Of a stretch of 64,000 nt of DNA, positions 34,693 to 43,162 are shown piece after piece. Under the pieces are notes generated by a model. That model searched no databases, was not told the origin of the DNA, and was given only the letters and a program-made list of their open reading frames with translations. Position 1 is the stretch's first letter. Each line of letters opens with the position of its first letter. The position numbers and the translations under genes are program-made. Location of the stretch: contig CAWCCT010000004.1 in NCBI GenBank assembly GCA_963794165.1, positions 1 to 64,000 on the forward strand, in the 5' to 3' direction. Source of the stretch: PALSA-350 sp963794165. GTDB lineage: Bacteria > Acidobacteriota > Terriglobia > Terriglobales > Acidobacteriaceae.

Positions 34693-35700
34693 CTAGAGTC
34701 CTGCTTTTTCCAGAAACAACACCAGGTCTTTTACCCGGTTCGAATAGCCCCACTCGTTGTCGTACCAGCTGATGACCTTAGCCATGTTGCTGCCGACGGT
34801 CTTGGTGAGCGGGCTGTCGATGATGGAAGAAAATGGGTTTCCCTTGAAATCGCTGGAAACCAATTCATTCGTTTCGTAGGCCATGATGCCCTTCATCGGC
34901 CCCTCGGACGCAGCCTTGAGGGCGGCGTTGATGGATTCCTTGGTCACCGGCACGTTCGAAGTGAAGGTCAGGTCTACTACGGAAACGTTGGGTGTAGGAA
35001 CACGGATGGCGAAGCCGTCCAGCTTGCCTTTGAGTTCGGGCACCACCAGGTGCAGAGCCTTGGCGGCGCCGGTCGAGGTGGGAATCATCGAAAGCGCGGC
35101 AGCCCGCCCGCGGCGCAGATCCTTGTGCGGAAAATCCAGAATCACCTGGTCATTGGTGTAGCTGTGGATGGTGGTCATAATGCCCGAAGCAATGCCGAAG
35201 GTGTCGTTGAGAACCTTGGCCAGCGGCGCCAGGCAATTGGTGGTGCAGGACGCGTTGGAGATGACGTGATGGGCCTTGGGGTCATACTTGCTATCGTTCA
35301 CGCCCAACACGATGGTTAGATCTTCGTTGGTCGCGGGTGCGGAGATGATGACCTTCTTGACCGTGCCCTGCAGGTGAGCCTTGGCCTTGGTGGCATCGGT
35401 AAAATGGCCGGTGGATTCGATGACTACCTGGGCGCCGGCAGAGGACCAGTCGAGCTTGGCAGGATCGCGCTCGGCGAAAACCTTCAGCTTTTTGCCATCG
35501 ACCGAGATGAAGTCTTCGCCCGCGACGATGTCGTGGGGTAAGTTCCCCAGGATGGAGTCATACTTGAGCAGATGGGCCAGCGTAGCCGGGCTGGTCAGGT
35601 CATTGACGGCGACAAATTCAATTTCCGGATTGCCGAGCGAGGCCCGGAATACGTTGCGTCCTATACGGCCAAAGCCATTGATGCCAACCTTTACAGCCAT
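34693..35700 (-). CDS. gapA: Glyceraldehyde-3-phosphate dehydrogenase
   Basis: The 335-residue NAD-dependent enzyme carries the N-terminal Rossmann motif VGINGFGRIGRNVF and the catalytic motif SNASCTTNCLAPLAK with the nucleophilic Cys. AAGGAGA precedes the ATG. It opens the glycolytic cluster gapA-pgk-membrane protein-tpiA. The 170 bases upstream probably hold the promoter; I see no distinct operator. Confidence 0.97.
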   Translation of the reverse strand: MAVKVGINGFGRIGRNVFRASLGNPEIEFVAVNDLTSPATLAHLLKYDSILGNLPHDIVAGEDFISVDGKKLKVFAERDPAKLDWSSAGAQVVIESTGHFTDATKAKAHLQGTVKKVIISAPATNEDLTIVLGVNDSKYDPKAHHVISNASCTTNCLAPLAKVLNDTFGIASGIMTTIHSYTNDQVILDFPHKDLRRGRAAALSMIPTSTGAAKALHLVVPELKGKLDGFAIRVPTPNVSVVDLTFTSNVPVTKESINAALKAASEGPMKGIMAYETNELVSSDFKGNPFSSIIDSPLTKTVGSNMAKVISWYDNEWGYSNRVKDLVLFLEKAGL

Positions 35701-35869
35701 AAACTTTGGGATCTCCTTCAGGGTGGGTGAGGTTCTTACTGCGTGGGTGTGGAAACAAATTCACGACCACTGCGAGGCTGAGCGCGAAACTTCAGTGTAC
35801 CAAAGAGCGGTGGCGTGAAATGGAGTGGGACATTTGCTGCGGTGGCGGAAGTTGTGTTACATCCTCATC

Positions 35870-36730
35870 ATGCGCTTATGGATGCGCGCCCGAATGAGAC
35901 GACGTGGCAAGCGCGGGGTTAATGACTCAGAATCGACAGGCAAAATCGGACAGGAGATTCCGGTCAACCAGCCTACGCCCTTGCAGCCGATGTACCCGGA
36001 AGATCAACGGAGAAAGGCGTCCGAGCCCAAGGTCGCCGAAACGACTAGCGTGATGCCAGAGCAGGATGAGGACATAGCAAACGAGCCCGCGGCGCCCGAG
36101 CCGTCAGAGCCTTCTGCGCCAGAAGTGCCGCCGCCGGCGGAGGCGGTGGCAGCTGGAAAGCTGGTGGTCGAGACCCAGCCGGAATCGCCGTCGGTGCCTC
36201 CTCCCGAGGCGCCTTCGGCCAGCCAGAAGGATCTCAAAGGTTACGTGGTGTTGGCGATTGGGCTTCCCGGATCGGGAAAGACCACCTGGTTCAAGCGGCG
36301 TGGAGTCACGCCGCTGTCGAGTGACATGCTGCGCAGCATCCTGTTCGATGACATTACGGAGCAGCGCTACCAGGGGTTGGTCTTTTCCACCCTGCGCTCG
36401 CTGCTGCGGGCACGGCTGATCGCCAAGATGCCGTGGAATTACGTGGACGCGACCAATCTTTCCGCCCATGAGCGGCGGCAATGGATCAAGATGGCCAAGA
36501 GCTTTGGGTATGAGGCGCAGGCTGTCTTCTTCGACGTTCCCCTGGAAGTATGTATGGAGCGGAATAGCCGGCGGGAGCGCACCGTGAGCGACGACATCAT
36601 GCGCAAGATGGCAGAGCGCCTGCGTCCGCCAAGCTTCAAAGAGGGCTTCAGCAAGATCACGATGGTGCGGGTGAAGGGCGCGCCGCCGCTCAAGCTGGAC
36701 GGGGTCGTCGTGGAGCCGCCCAGCTCTTGA
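35870..36730 (+). CDS. P-loop kinase domain with disordered N-terminus
   Basis: From the ATG at 35870 the protein has 286 residues. The first 115 or so are basic, then acidic and proline-rich, and look disordered (PAAPEPSEPSAPEVPPPAEA). A kinase fold of the polynucleotide-kinase type follows: Walker A GLPGSGKTTW, SSDMLRSILF, and a lid region with CMERNSRRERTV. It could phosphorylate RNA or DNA 5' ends or small molecules. No ligase or phosphatase partner lies next to it. The exact start is uncertain because several in-frame Met codons lie close together. Confidence 0.7.
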   Translation: MRLWMRARMRRRGKRGVNDSESTGKIGQEIPVNQPTPLQPMYPEDQRRKASEPKVAETTSVMPEQDEDIANEPAAPEPSEPSAPEVPPPAEAVAAGKLVVETQPESPSVPPPEAPSASQKDLKGYVVLAIGLPGSGKTTWFKRRGVTPLSSDMLRSILFDDITEQRYQGLVFSTLRSLLRARLIAKMPWNYVDATNLSAHERRQWIKMAKSFGYEAQAVFFDVPLEVCMERNSRRERTVSDDIMRKMAERLRPPSFKEGFSKITMVRVKGAPPLKLDGVVVEPPSS

Positions 36731-36750
36731 ACCACCGATTGAAAGCAGTT

Positions 36751-36852
36751 CCCTCAGCGGCTAAAGCCCGTCCCCTTCACCGTGAGCCGTGAAGGGGCGG
36801 GGCTTTAGCCCGCCATTAACCTGTCCGATGAGCGGCTTTAGCCGCTGAGGGA
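36751..36852. repeat. Palindromic repeat, family C, copy 1
   Basis: CCCTCAGCGGCTAAAGCC at the start is matched inverted by GGCTTTAGCCGCTGAGGGA at the end. A smaller hairpin (CCCCTTCACCGTGAGCCGTGAAGGGG) and a GGGCTTTAGCCC core lie inside. The right arm carries GAGGGAG just before the TTG start of the ABC ATPase gene, so the repeat may supply its ribosome binding site. A related copy lies at 55708-55901. Confidence 0.85.
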
Positions 36853-36860
36853 GTGGTCCA

Positions 36861-37643
36861 TTGAGCGGCAGCAATCCTGAGGCGGCCATTGCTTTCGATC
36901 AGGTGGGGCTGACTGCCCCTGATGGCCGCGTCATCCTGGATCATATTGACCTGGAGGTACAGGGTGGTTCCATCACTGCGCTGCTGGGCCGCAGCGGCTC
37001 AGGAAAGACTACGCTGCTGCGCATGGTGAACCGCTTGATCGAACCGACAGCGGGGCGGGTGATGGTCGAAGGCAAACCCACCGCCGACTGGGACCCCATC
37101 CAGTTGCGCCGGTCGATCGGGTATGTCATCCAGGAGACAGGACTCTTCCCGCACTTCGACGCCGAGCGCAATATTGGCGCGGTCCTCGAAATCGGAGGAC
37201 GGCCTAAGCAGGAGATAGCCGAACGCACGAGGCAACTGTTTGGCCAGGTGGGATTGGAGTATGCGACCTTTGCTCGCCGCCTGCCTTACCAGCTTTCCGG
37301 TGGTCAACGGCAACGCGTCGGGCTGGCGCGGGCGCTGGCCGCTGAACCGAAACTTCTCCTGATGGATGAGCCTTTTGGAGCGCTGGACCCGCTGACCCGG
37401 GCCGAAATGCAGGACATGCTGCGCGATTTATTGCAGCGCCTCCACAAGACGGTGCTGCTGGTGACCCACGACCTGGATGAAGCGCTGTACCTGGCCTCGC
37501 AGCTGGTGTTGCTCGAAGGCGGCAAGGTTGTCGCTAATCTGGAGGCGAAAGAATTTCTCGGCTCGCAAATACCGGCAGTGCAGAGCTACGTGCGGGCTGT
37601 GCATCGGGGAACACTCCAGGAAAATCAATGTCCGGCTTCTTAG
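36861..37643 (+). CDS. opuCA: Osmoprotectant/quaternary amine ABC transporter ATPase
   Basis: The 260-residue ATPase has Walker A GRSGSGKTT, signature LSGGQRQRVGLARAL, Walker B LLMDEPFGALDP and the H-loop VTHDLDEA. The length and the sequence around GYVIQETGLFPH are those of the ProV/OpuC group but without the C-terminal CBS domains found in many OpuCA proteins. The start is a TTG at 36861 with GAGGGAG upstream. It overlaps the permease gene by 16 bases. Confidence 0.9.
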   Translation: MSGSNPEAAIAFDQVGLTAPDGRVILDHIDLEVQGGSITALLGRSGSGKTTLLRMVNRLIEPTAGRVMVEGKPTADWDPIQLRRSIGYVIQETGLFPHFDAERNIGAVLEIGGRPKQEIAERTRQLFGQVGLEYATFARRLPYQLSGGQRQRVGLARALAAEPKLLLMDEPFGALDPLTRAEMQDMLRDLLQRLHKTVLLVTHDLDEALYLASQLVLLEGGKVVANLEAKEFLGSQIPAVQSYVRAVHRGTLQENQCPAS

Positions 37644-38272
37644 CCCAGCACGCGTCGGAGATCGCCGAGCTCACCATGGAGCATCTGTGGCTGACCGGGT
37701 CGGCCATGTTGCTGGCCGCGGCTATTGGCGTACCGACGGGGATATGGCTAACGCGCCATCCGCGATGGGCGAAGCCGGTATTGGGAGTGGTGAATATCAT
37801 CCAAACAATTCCCAGTCTGGCGTTGTTTGGGTTTCTGTTGCCTTTGCCTTGGATTGGGGATCGCGCCGCCCGCATCGCCATTGCAGCGCTGACTGCGTAT
37901 GCCCTGCTGCCCATCGTGCGCAATACCTACGCCGGGATCGAGGGAGTGGATCCGACTGTACTCGAAGTGGCCAAAGCCCTGGGCATGACCAGCGGGCAGA
38001 GACTGCGCAAGGTGGAACTTCCGCTGGCTGCGAGCTTCATCTTCGCTGGATTACGCACGGCGACGGTGCTGGCGGTGGGCATTGCCACCATCGCCGCGGC
38101 GGTGGGCGCCGGGGGCTTGGGCGAATTTATTTTCCGCGGCGTGGCTTCGGTCGACAACCGGCTGGTACTGGCGGGAGCTATCCCGGCGGCCTTGCTGGCG
38201 ATCGCTGCCGATACCGGGTTGGGGTGGGTGGAGAGCCGGTTGCGCGTTCCGTCTCCGGGCCGAACCGGATGA
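37628..38272 (+). CDS. opuCB: Osmoprotectant ABC transporter permease
   Basis: The 214-residue permease has five or six membrane helices and the BPD_transp_1 EAA-like loop EVAKALGMTSGQRLRKVELP. It forms the inner-membrane channel with the preceding ATPase. The last bases overlap the binding-protein gene (ATGA). Only one permease is encoded, so it may form a homodimer, unlike the OpuCB-OpuCD pair. Confidence 0.9.
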   Translation: MSGFLAQHASEIAELTMEHLWLTGSAMLLAAAIGVPTGIWLTRHPRWAKPVLGVVNIIQTIPSLALFGFLLPLPWIGDRAARIAIAALTAYALLPIVRNTYAGIEGVDPTVLEVAKALGMTSGQRLRKVELPLAASFIFAGLRTATVLAVGIATIAAAVGAGGLGEFIFRGVASVDNRLVLAGAIPAALLAIAADTGLGWVESRLRVPSPGRTG

Positions 38273-39141
38273 TGCGTTTTGCAGCAACGTTTCTGCTAGT
38301 GGCGATTGCCGCGTGCGCTCCCCCGCGTCCGAATTATCCGGTGATTGGAGCCAAAAATTTTACCGAGCAGGTGGTCCTGGGCGAGTTGCTGGCCCAGCAC
38401 ATCGAGGCGGTCACCGGGATGAAGGTAGAACGCCGGTTTTACCTCGCCGGCAGCTATATCTGCAACCAGGCGCTCATCGCCGGGCGTATCGATTCTTATG
38501 TTGAGTACACCGGGACCGCGCTGACGGCCATTTTGAAGCAGCCAGTCAATAAAGATCCCCAGCAGGTTTTGGATACAGTGCGGCGCCTCTATCAGGAGCG
38601 CTACCAGGTGGCGGTTATGGAGCCGCTGGGATTTGAGAACACCTTCGCCATGGTGATTCGCGGCCAGCAGGCGCAGGACCTTCACCTGACCACGCTGAGC
38701 CAGGCGGCACGATACAGTCCGCAATGGAAACTTGGGGTGGGCTACGAATTTGAACAGCGGCCCGACGGATTACCCGGGCTGCAGCAGGCTTACGGCTTGA
38801 AGTTCGACGGTTCTCCGAGGCTTATGGATTTGGGCTTGCTCTACCGGGCGCTGAATGGCCGGCAGGTGGATATCATTGCCGGCAACTCGACCGATGGACC
38901 CATCAAGGCCTTTCACTTGGCGGTGTTACAGGACGATAAGCATTATTTTCCTCCCTATCAGGCGGTTCCCCTGGTGCGGCAGGAGGCGCTCGACCGGTGG
39001 CCGAAGCTGAGGGGAGCGTTTGCTGGATTGGCCAACAAGGTGACCGCGGAGGAAATGCAGACCATGAACGAGGCGGTGGACGGGCAGCATCGTGACCCGG
39101 CGCAGGTGGTCAGGGAATTTCGCCAGGCTCACGGCCTCTAG
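38269..39141 (+). CDS. opuCC: Osmoprotectant-binding lipoprotein
   Basis: The 290-residue protein starts MMRFAATFLLVAIAACAPP with a lipobox-like AIAAC, so it is probably lipid-anchored. The mature domain is OpuAC-type: VIGAKNFTEQVVLGELLAQ, DSYVEYTGTAL and KLGVGYEFEQRPDGLPGL. It should bind glycine betaine, choline or carnitine. The start overlaps the permease stop. A longer upstream frame is only the shadow of the permease. Confidence 0.9.
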   Translation: MMRFAATFLLVAIAACAPPRPNYPVIGAKNFTEQVVLGELLAQHIEAVTGMKVERRFYLAGSYICNQALIAGRIDSYVEYTGTALTAILKQPVNKDPQQVLDTVRRLYQERYQVAVMEPLGFENTFAMVIRGQQAQDLHLTTLSQAARYSPQWKLGVGYEFEQRPDGLPGLQQAYGLKFDGSPRLMDLGLLYRALNGRQVDIIAGNSTDGPIKAFHLAVLQDDKHYFPPYQAVPLVRQEALDRWPKLRGAFAGLANKVTAEEMQTMNEAVDGQHRDPAQVVREFRQAHGL

Positions 39142-39162
39142 TGCTTCTCCTGTCCTGACGAC

Positions 39163-39429
39163 GAACCCTGGGTGCCCCACACCCCCGGATTTCCTGTGGC
39201 GCTCGGTGGAACCAAGGACCTTCATGCGGCTTTCCTTAAAGAAAGCCGCACACGCTGCTCTTGTTGGAGCCTCTAGCAGTAAATCCGGGGATCTCGCTCG
39301 TTTTTCGCGAGATGTGGGATTCCACTGCAGTGAGTTGTGAAGATTTGTGGTGAAGCAGAATTAGAGGGTGAGATTCGTGGTATCCCACATCTCGCGAAAA
39401 ACGAGCGAGATGTGGGGCACCCAGGGTTC
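39163..39429. repeat. Paired palindromic repeat, family A, copy 2, with insertion
   Basis: The outer arms GAACCCTGGGTGCCCCAC and its inverted match end at 39429. The inner unit with TCTCGCTCG and GCGAGATGTGGGAT recurs inverted near 39380-39422. Compared with copies 1 and 3, the left unit is split after GTGCCCCAC by about 109 bases (39182-39290). The 347-base gap between the transporter and DinB genes is wholly this repeat and its borders. Confidence 0.88.
39182..39290. mobile_element. Small palindromic insertion inside the family A repeat
   Basis: The inserted block begins CCCCCGGATTT and ends AAATCCGGGG, forming an inverted pair. In its middle, GCGGCTTTC-CTTAAA-GAAAGCCGC is a perfect hairpin. 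The flanking halves of the split repeat rejoin cleanly when it is removed. It has no coding capacity and looks like a nonautonomous miniature element. Confidence 0.6.
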
Positions 39430-39489
39430 TTCTTTCGGGAAAGATCCAGATTATGGAGATTTGTGGTTCCTCGGCCGGGACAGATCCAG

Positions 39490-40014
39490 ATGACAGAACC
39501 TTGGCTTCGCGACACGCTTAGCGACTTTCCGGTGGTGCAGCGGGCGCTGCTTCATTCCCTCCAGATGACGGAGGAGGACCTCGCCAAGTGGTGCGGCGGT
39601 CTCGATGACCGCGAGGTCCACGCACGGCCTTTTAAGCTGCCCTCAGTTGCATTTCAGTTGCGTCATATCGCCCGCAGCCTGGATCGCTTTTGCTGCTACG
39701 CGGAGGGCATTCCCCTAAACCAGCAGCAGTTGGCATCGCTGGCCAGCGAAATGGACAACAGCGGAACCCGGGAATCCATCTTTAGCGAATTGCAAGCCAG
39801 TCTCGCGAACACTCGCCGGCGTTTAGACGCAATCGTTCGTCAGCCGCTTGAGTTGCCGGTCAGGATTGGACGCAAGGGCTTGCCCACAACCCTGGCGGGA
39901 CTGCTGATCCATGCCGCGGAGCACACCCAGCGGCATGTCGGCCAGGCGATTACAACGGCAAAGGTGATTCTGGCGCAGCGCGGTCCACAATGTGGCCCAT
40001 CTTCTCCTGCTTAA
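39490..40014 (+). CDS. DinB-family protein
   Basis: The 174-residue protein belongs to the DinB/YfiT four-helix-bundle family, which binds a metal and often acts as a thiol transferase. Candidate ligands are in LRHIARSLDRF and LIHAAEHTQRHVGQA. In bacillithiol-making bacteria, DinB proteins often act as bacillithiol transferases, and bshA lies 2 kb away. The last 65 bases overlap the convergent ribA gene. Confidence 0.82.
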   Translation: MTEPWLRDTLSDFPVVQRALLHSLQMTEEDLAKWCGGLDDREVHARPFKLPSVAFQLRHIARSLDRFCCYAEGIPLNQQQLASLASEMDNSGTRESIFSELQASLANTRRRLDAIVRQPLELPVRIGRKGLPTTLAGLLIHAAEHTQRHVGQAITTAKVILAQRGPQCGPSSPA

Positions 40015-40618
40015 CCTGGACATAGCGCTCGAAGCTGTCCAGCGGCTCGACCTCGGCAGAGATGCGTTCCACCACCCGTATCCCGACGGATTCCAACGCT
40101 TCCACCTTCTCCGGATTATTGGTGATGAGGCGTACGGAATTAACGTTGAGCAACTTCAAAATCTCCGCCGGCAATTCGAATTCACGGCAGTCAGGCTTGT
40201 AGCCCAACCGGAGATTCGCTTCCACCGTATCCAGGCCCTGGTCCTGCAGCTCGTAGGCGCGCAGCTTGGCCATCAGGCCTATGCCCCGGCCCTCCTGCTG
40301 TTCATACAGCAGGATACCCGCACCGGCTTGGGCAATCGCCCGCAGCGCCAGTTCCAATTGCAGACGGCAGTCGCAGCGCAGCGAGCCGAAAACATCACCT
40401 GTCAGGCATTGCGAGTGAATGCGCACCACCGGAGGCCCACTGTGAATATCGCCCAACACCAGCGCGATCGCACCTTCAATCTTCCTATGCACGGACGGAG
40501 TTCCCGGGCTGCAGGGTTCGGGATCAATCCGGGTACCTTCGAAGCCCAGAATGCGGAAATGACCCCAACGAGTCGGAAAATCCGCATCCGCCACCTTCTT
40601 CACACTTTCTAATGGCAT
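39950..40618 (-). CDS. ribA: GTP cyclohydrolase II
   Basis: The 222-residue enzyme opens GTP in the first step of riboflavin synthesis. Zinc ligands C71, C82 and C84 lie in SQCLTGDVFGSLRCDCR, and YEQQEGRGIGL carries the catalytic arginine region. It is a stand-alone RibA, not fused to RibB. The start is 55 bases from a divergent sensor-kinase gene, leaving no room for an FMN riboswitch. Confidence 0.95.
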   Translation of the reverse strand: MPLESVKKVADADFPTRWGHFRILGFEGTRIDPEPCSPGTPSVHRKIEGAIALVLGDIHSGPPVVRIHSQCLTGDVFGSLRCDCRLQLELALRAIAQAGAGILLYEQQEGRGIGLMAKLRAYELQDQGLDTVEANLRLGYKPDCREFELPAEILKLLNVNSVRLITNNPEKVEALESVGIRVVERISAEVEPLDSFERYVQVKQEKMGHIVDRAAPESPLPL

Positions 40619-40661
40619 AGCTCAATTAGAGCCTCTCTACCGGCCTCGTGTCCAGCCGGCG

Positions 40662-40667
40662 TAAAGT
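40662..40667 (+). promoter_or_regulatory. Possible -10 box of the sensor kinase gene
   Basis: TAAAGT ends six bases before the GTG at 40674. AGGAGT lies between them and could also serve as a ribosome binding site, so this case is ambiguous. Confidence 0.3.
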
Positions 40668-40673
40668 AGGAGT

Positions 40674-42020
40674 GTGTTTGAGCCTAAGCTCGTCCTCATC
40701 ACGCTGCTGATCAAGCTGGGCGTCATCGCCGCGGTTTCGGCGGTGACTTCCAGAGCGTTGACTTTTCAGCGGCTCTTGTTTGCCGAGCGCCGCACCACCG
40801 GTCAGACGATCGGTCTGCTGGCTTTCCTCTGCGTCCCCCTTACTCTTGGCGTCTGGATTCGTTTGACCGTTCACAACTTCTACGCGGCCGACGTCGCTTT
40901 TGAAACCGTCATCATTCTTGGCATCCTGTTGGGGCCGTTTGCCGCGCTCCTGGGCGGAGCTGTGCTTTCCCTGCCCTCCATGCTGCATGGCGAGTATCTG
41001 ACCTTGCCCTTCTTTCTCGCCGTGGCTATTGTTTCCGGCTTATATGGACGGGCTGTGGAACCGGAAGAGGTGTGGTCGTTTTCTCCCTTCGTCGACCTCA
41101 GCATCTATCGCTGGGTGCGGCGGAACCTGCGCAAGCCACGCTTCGATCGCCAGGTGCTGCTGCTGATACTGATTGTCGGCATGCAGGTGATCCGCATGTG
41201 GCTGGCGCGGCTTTATCCAGGATGGCTGTTTAGCCTGGATTCCTCCAGCTTTGCGGTCAAGGTTTGCATCTGCGTCTGCCCCGCAGTGGTAGTGGCCATC
41301 CCACTTAAAATCTGGAATTCCAGCCGCATCGAGATCAAGCTCAAGGAACAGAAGCGGCTGGTGCTGGAGGCCCGCTTCGACGCCCTGCAGCGGCAGATCA
41401 ATCCGCACTTTCTTTTCAACACGCTCAATTCCATCGCATCGCTGGTCCGCTTCCGGCCGGAGATGGCCCGGGAGATGATCGTGCAACTGGGCAACATCTT
41501 GCGCGCGCTGCTTAAAGATCACGATTCGTATGTGCCGTTCCGCGAAGAGTTGACGTTTACCGACGACTACCTGGGCATCGAGGTGGTGCGGTTTGGCGCG
41601 GAAAAGCTGCGCGTGGTGAAAGAAATCGATGCCAGCACACTCGAGCTGCTGGTGCCCTGCATGCTGCTGCAACCCTTGATTGAGAACAGCATCAAGCACG
41701 GGCTGGAGCCGCGCCTGCAGGGAGGAACCATCACTTTGCGCAGCCGCATCCAGGGCGCCAAGATGGTGGTCGAGGTGGAGGACGACGGAGTAGGCATGGC
41801 CGAGGGCCGGGCAAGGGAAGTGGGCTTTGTCAGCCGCGGAGCCGGCATCGGGATGCGCAATGTGCGTGAGCGGCTGGAGGTGCTCTACGGCAACAGCGCG
41901 CGCTTTGAAGTTTTTAGCCGCCCCGGGCGGGGAACCCGCGTGACCCTGGAAATTCCCATCGCGCCGAATGTATTGGTCCTGGCGGATCAGACCTCGGAAC
42001 GCGCCAGCACCCTTTCGTAG
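40674..42020 (+). CDS. LytS-type sensor histidine kinase
   Basis: The 448-residue kinase has an N-terminal region of about six membrane helices, then a His_kinase domain with the phosphoacceptor in QRQINPHFLFNTLNSIASL and an ATPase domain (LIENSIKHGLEPRL, VEVEDDGVGM, GIGMRNVRERL). This is the LytS/YehU class, which normally pairs with a LytTR response regulator. None is next to it. The start is GTG at 40674. Its stop overlaps the convergent bshA end by 34 bases. Confidence 0.9.
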   Translation: MFEPKLVLITLLIKLGVIAAVSAVTSRALTFQRLLFAERRTTGQTIGLLAFLCVPLTLGVWIRLTVHNFYAADVAFETVIILGILLGPFAALLGGAVLSLPSMLHGEYLTLPFFLAVAIVSGLYGRAVEPEEVWSFSPFVDLSIYRWVRRNLRKPRFDRQVLLLILIVGMQVIRMWLARLYPGWLFSLDSSSFAVKVCICVCPAVVVAIPLKIWNSSRIEIKLKEQKRLVLEARFDALQRQINPHFLFNTLNSIASLVRFRPEMAREMIVQLGNILRALLKDHDSYVPFREELTFTDDYLGIEVVRFGAEKLRVVKEIDASTLELLVPCMLLQPLIENSIKHGLEPRLQGGTITLRSRIQGAKMVVEVEDDGVGMAEGRAREVGFVSRGAGIGMRNVRERLEVLYGNSARFEVFSRPGRGTRVTLEIPIAPNVLVLADQTSERASTLS

Positions 42021-43126
42021 TACTGCTCGTAAACGGGGATGATGCGCGAAGCACAGTAGTGGTCCTGGGCTGTCCGTCTGCCGGCCTCCGCCATGGCGAT
42101 GAGGCGGGCGTCGTCGGTGAGTAGTTCGATGGCTGCGGCGGCCATGGCTGCGACGTCGCCCACGGCGAAGAGCCGGCCGGTCACGCCGTCTTCGATTAAC
42201 TCCGGCACGCCCCCGACGCGGGTGGCGATAGTGGGAACCTTGCAGGCCATTGCTTCGAGCGCCGCCAGGCCGAAGGACTCCAGTTCGCTGGGCATGATCA
42301 TCAGGTCAGCGACCGGCAAGAGTTCATGGACCCGCTCCTGTTTGCCCAGGAAGTGGACCCGGTTCTGGATACCTTTGTTGTTCACCAGCCATTCCGCTGA
42401 GGAGCGGTCCGGTCCGTCGCCTACCATCAAGAGCCTTGCCGGGATCACTTGCGCGATGCGGGAAAAAACCTCGATCACGTCGAGGATCCGCTTCACCGGC
42501 CGGAAGTTCGAAAGGTGGAGCAGGATTTTTTCTCCCGGATCCGCGTAGCGCGCGCGAGCATCTTCCCGCCGGTCGCCCAGCGGTTTGTATTCGTCGCAGT
42601 TAACAAAATTGGGAATGACCTCGATGGGCCGCAGGATGCCGAAATCGTGCACGGTTTTCTCTCGCAGGTAATTAGAGATCGAGGTGACGCCATCACTCTC
42701 TTCGATGCCGAAGCGGGTAATGGGCAGATACGATCGGTCCAGCCCCACCAGGGTGATGTCGGTGCCATGCAGGGTGGTGACAAAGGGCATATACCTGCGC
42801 TTTTCGAGCATCTGGCGGGCAAGGAGTGCGCATACGGAGTGAGGGATGGCGTAGTGAACGTGGAGCAGGTCGAGCTCGTAGTACTCGGCCACTTCAGACA
42901 TGCGCGTGGCCAGGGCCAGATCGTAGGGCGGGTATTCGAAAAGGGGGTAATTGGAGACCGGCACCTCGTGGTAGAAGATGCCTTCTTCGCGCCCGGTAAG
43001 GCGGAACGGCTGCGAATAGGTGATGAAATGCACCTGGTGACCGCGGGCCGCGAGCTCAATACCGAGTTCCGTTGCGACCACGCCACTTCCGCCATAGGTC
43101 GGATAACAGGTGATGCCGATTTTCAT
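41987..43126 (-). CDS. bshA: BshA glycosyltransferase (GlcNAc-malate synthase)
   Basis: The 379-residue GT4 enzyme joins N-acetylglucosamine to L-malate in the first step of bacillithiol synthesis. The start MKIGITCYPTYGGSGVVATE and HVHYAIPHSV, TTLHGTDITLVG and MPSELESFGLAALEAMA are typical of BshA. AAGGAG precedes the ATG. It lies 36 bases after a ChbG-like deacetylase gene on the same strand. The next step needs a deacetylase (BshB), so the pairing is suggestive. Confidence 0.92.
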   Translation of the reverse strand: MKIGITCYPTYGGSGVVATELGIELAARGHQVHFITYSQPFRLTGREEGIFYHEVPVSNYPLFEYPPYDLALATRMSEVAEYYELDLLHVHYAIPHSVCALLARQMLEKRRYMPFVTTLHGTDITLVGLDRSYLPITRFGIEESDGVTSISNYLREKTVHDFGILRPIEVIPNFVNCDEYKPLGDRREDARARYADPGEKILLHLSNFRPVKRILDVIEVFSRIAQVIPARLLMVGDGPDRSSAEWLVNNKGIQNRVHFLGKQERVHELLPVADLMIMPSELESFGLAALEAMACKVPTIATRVGGVPELIEDGVTGRLFAVGDVAAMAAAAIELLTDDARLIAMAEAGRRTAQDHYCASRIIPVYEQYYERVLARSEV

Positions 43127-43162
43127 TTTGAAGCTCCTTGACCCATTACCAATGTACGTTTG

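Noticed and set aside
37477..38268. Long upstream extension of the osmoprotectant-binding protein
   Set aside because: It reads through the permease gene in another frame; the lipoprotein signal begins at 38269.
39950..40673. FMN riboswitch before ribA
   Set aside because: Only 55 bases separate ribA from the divergent kinase gene, too short for the FMN aptamer.
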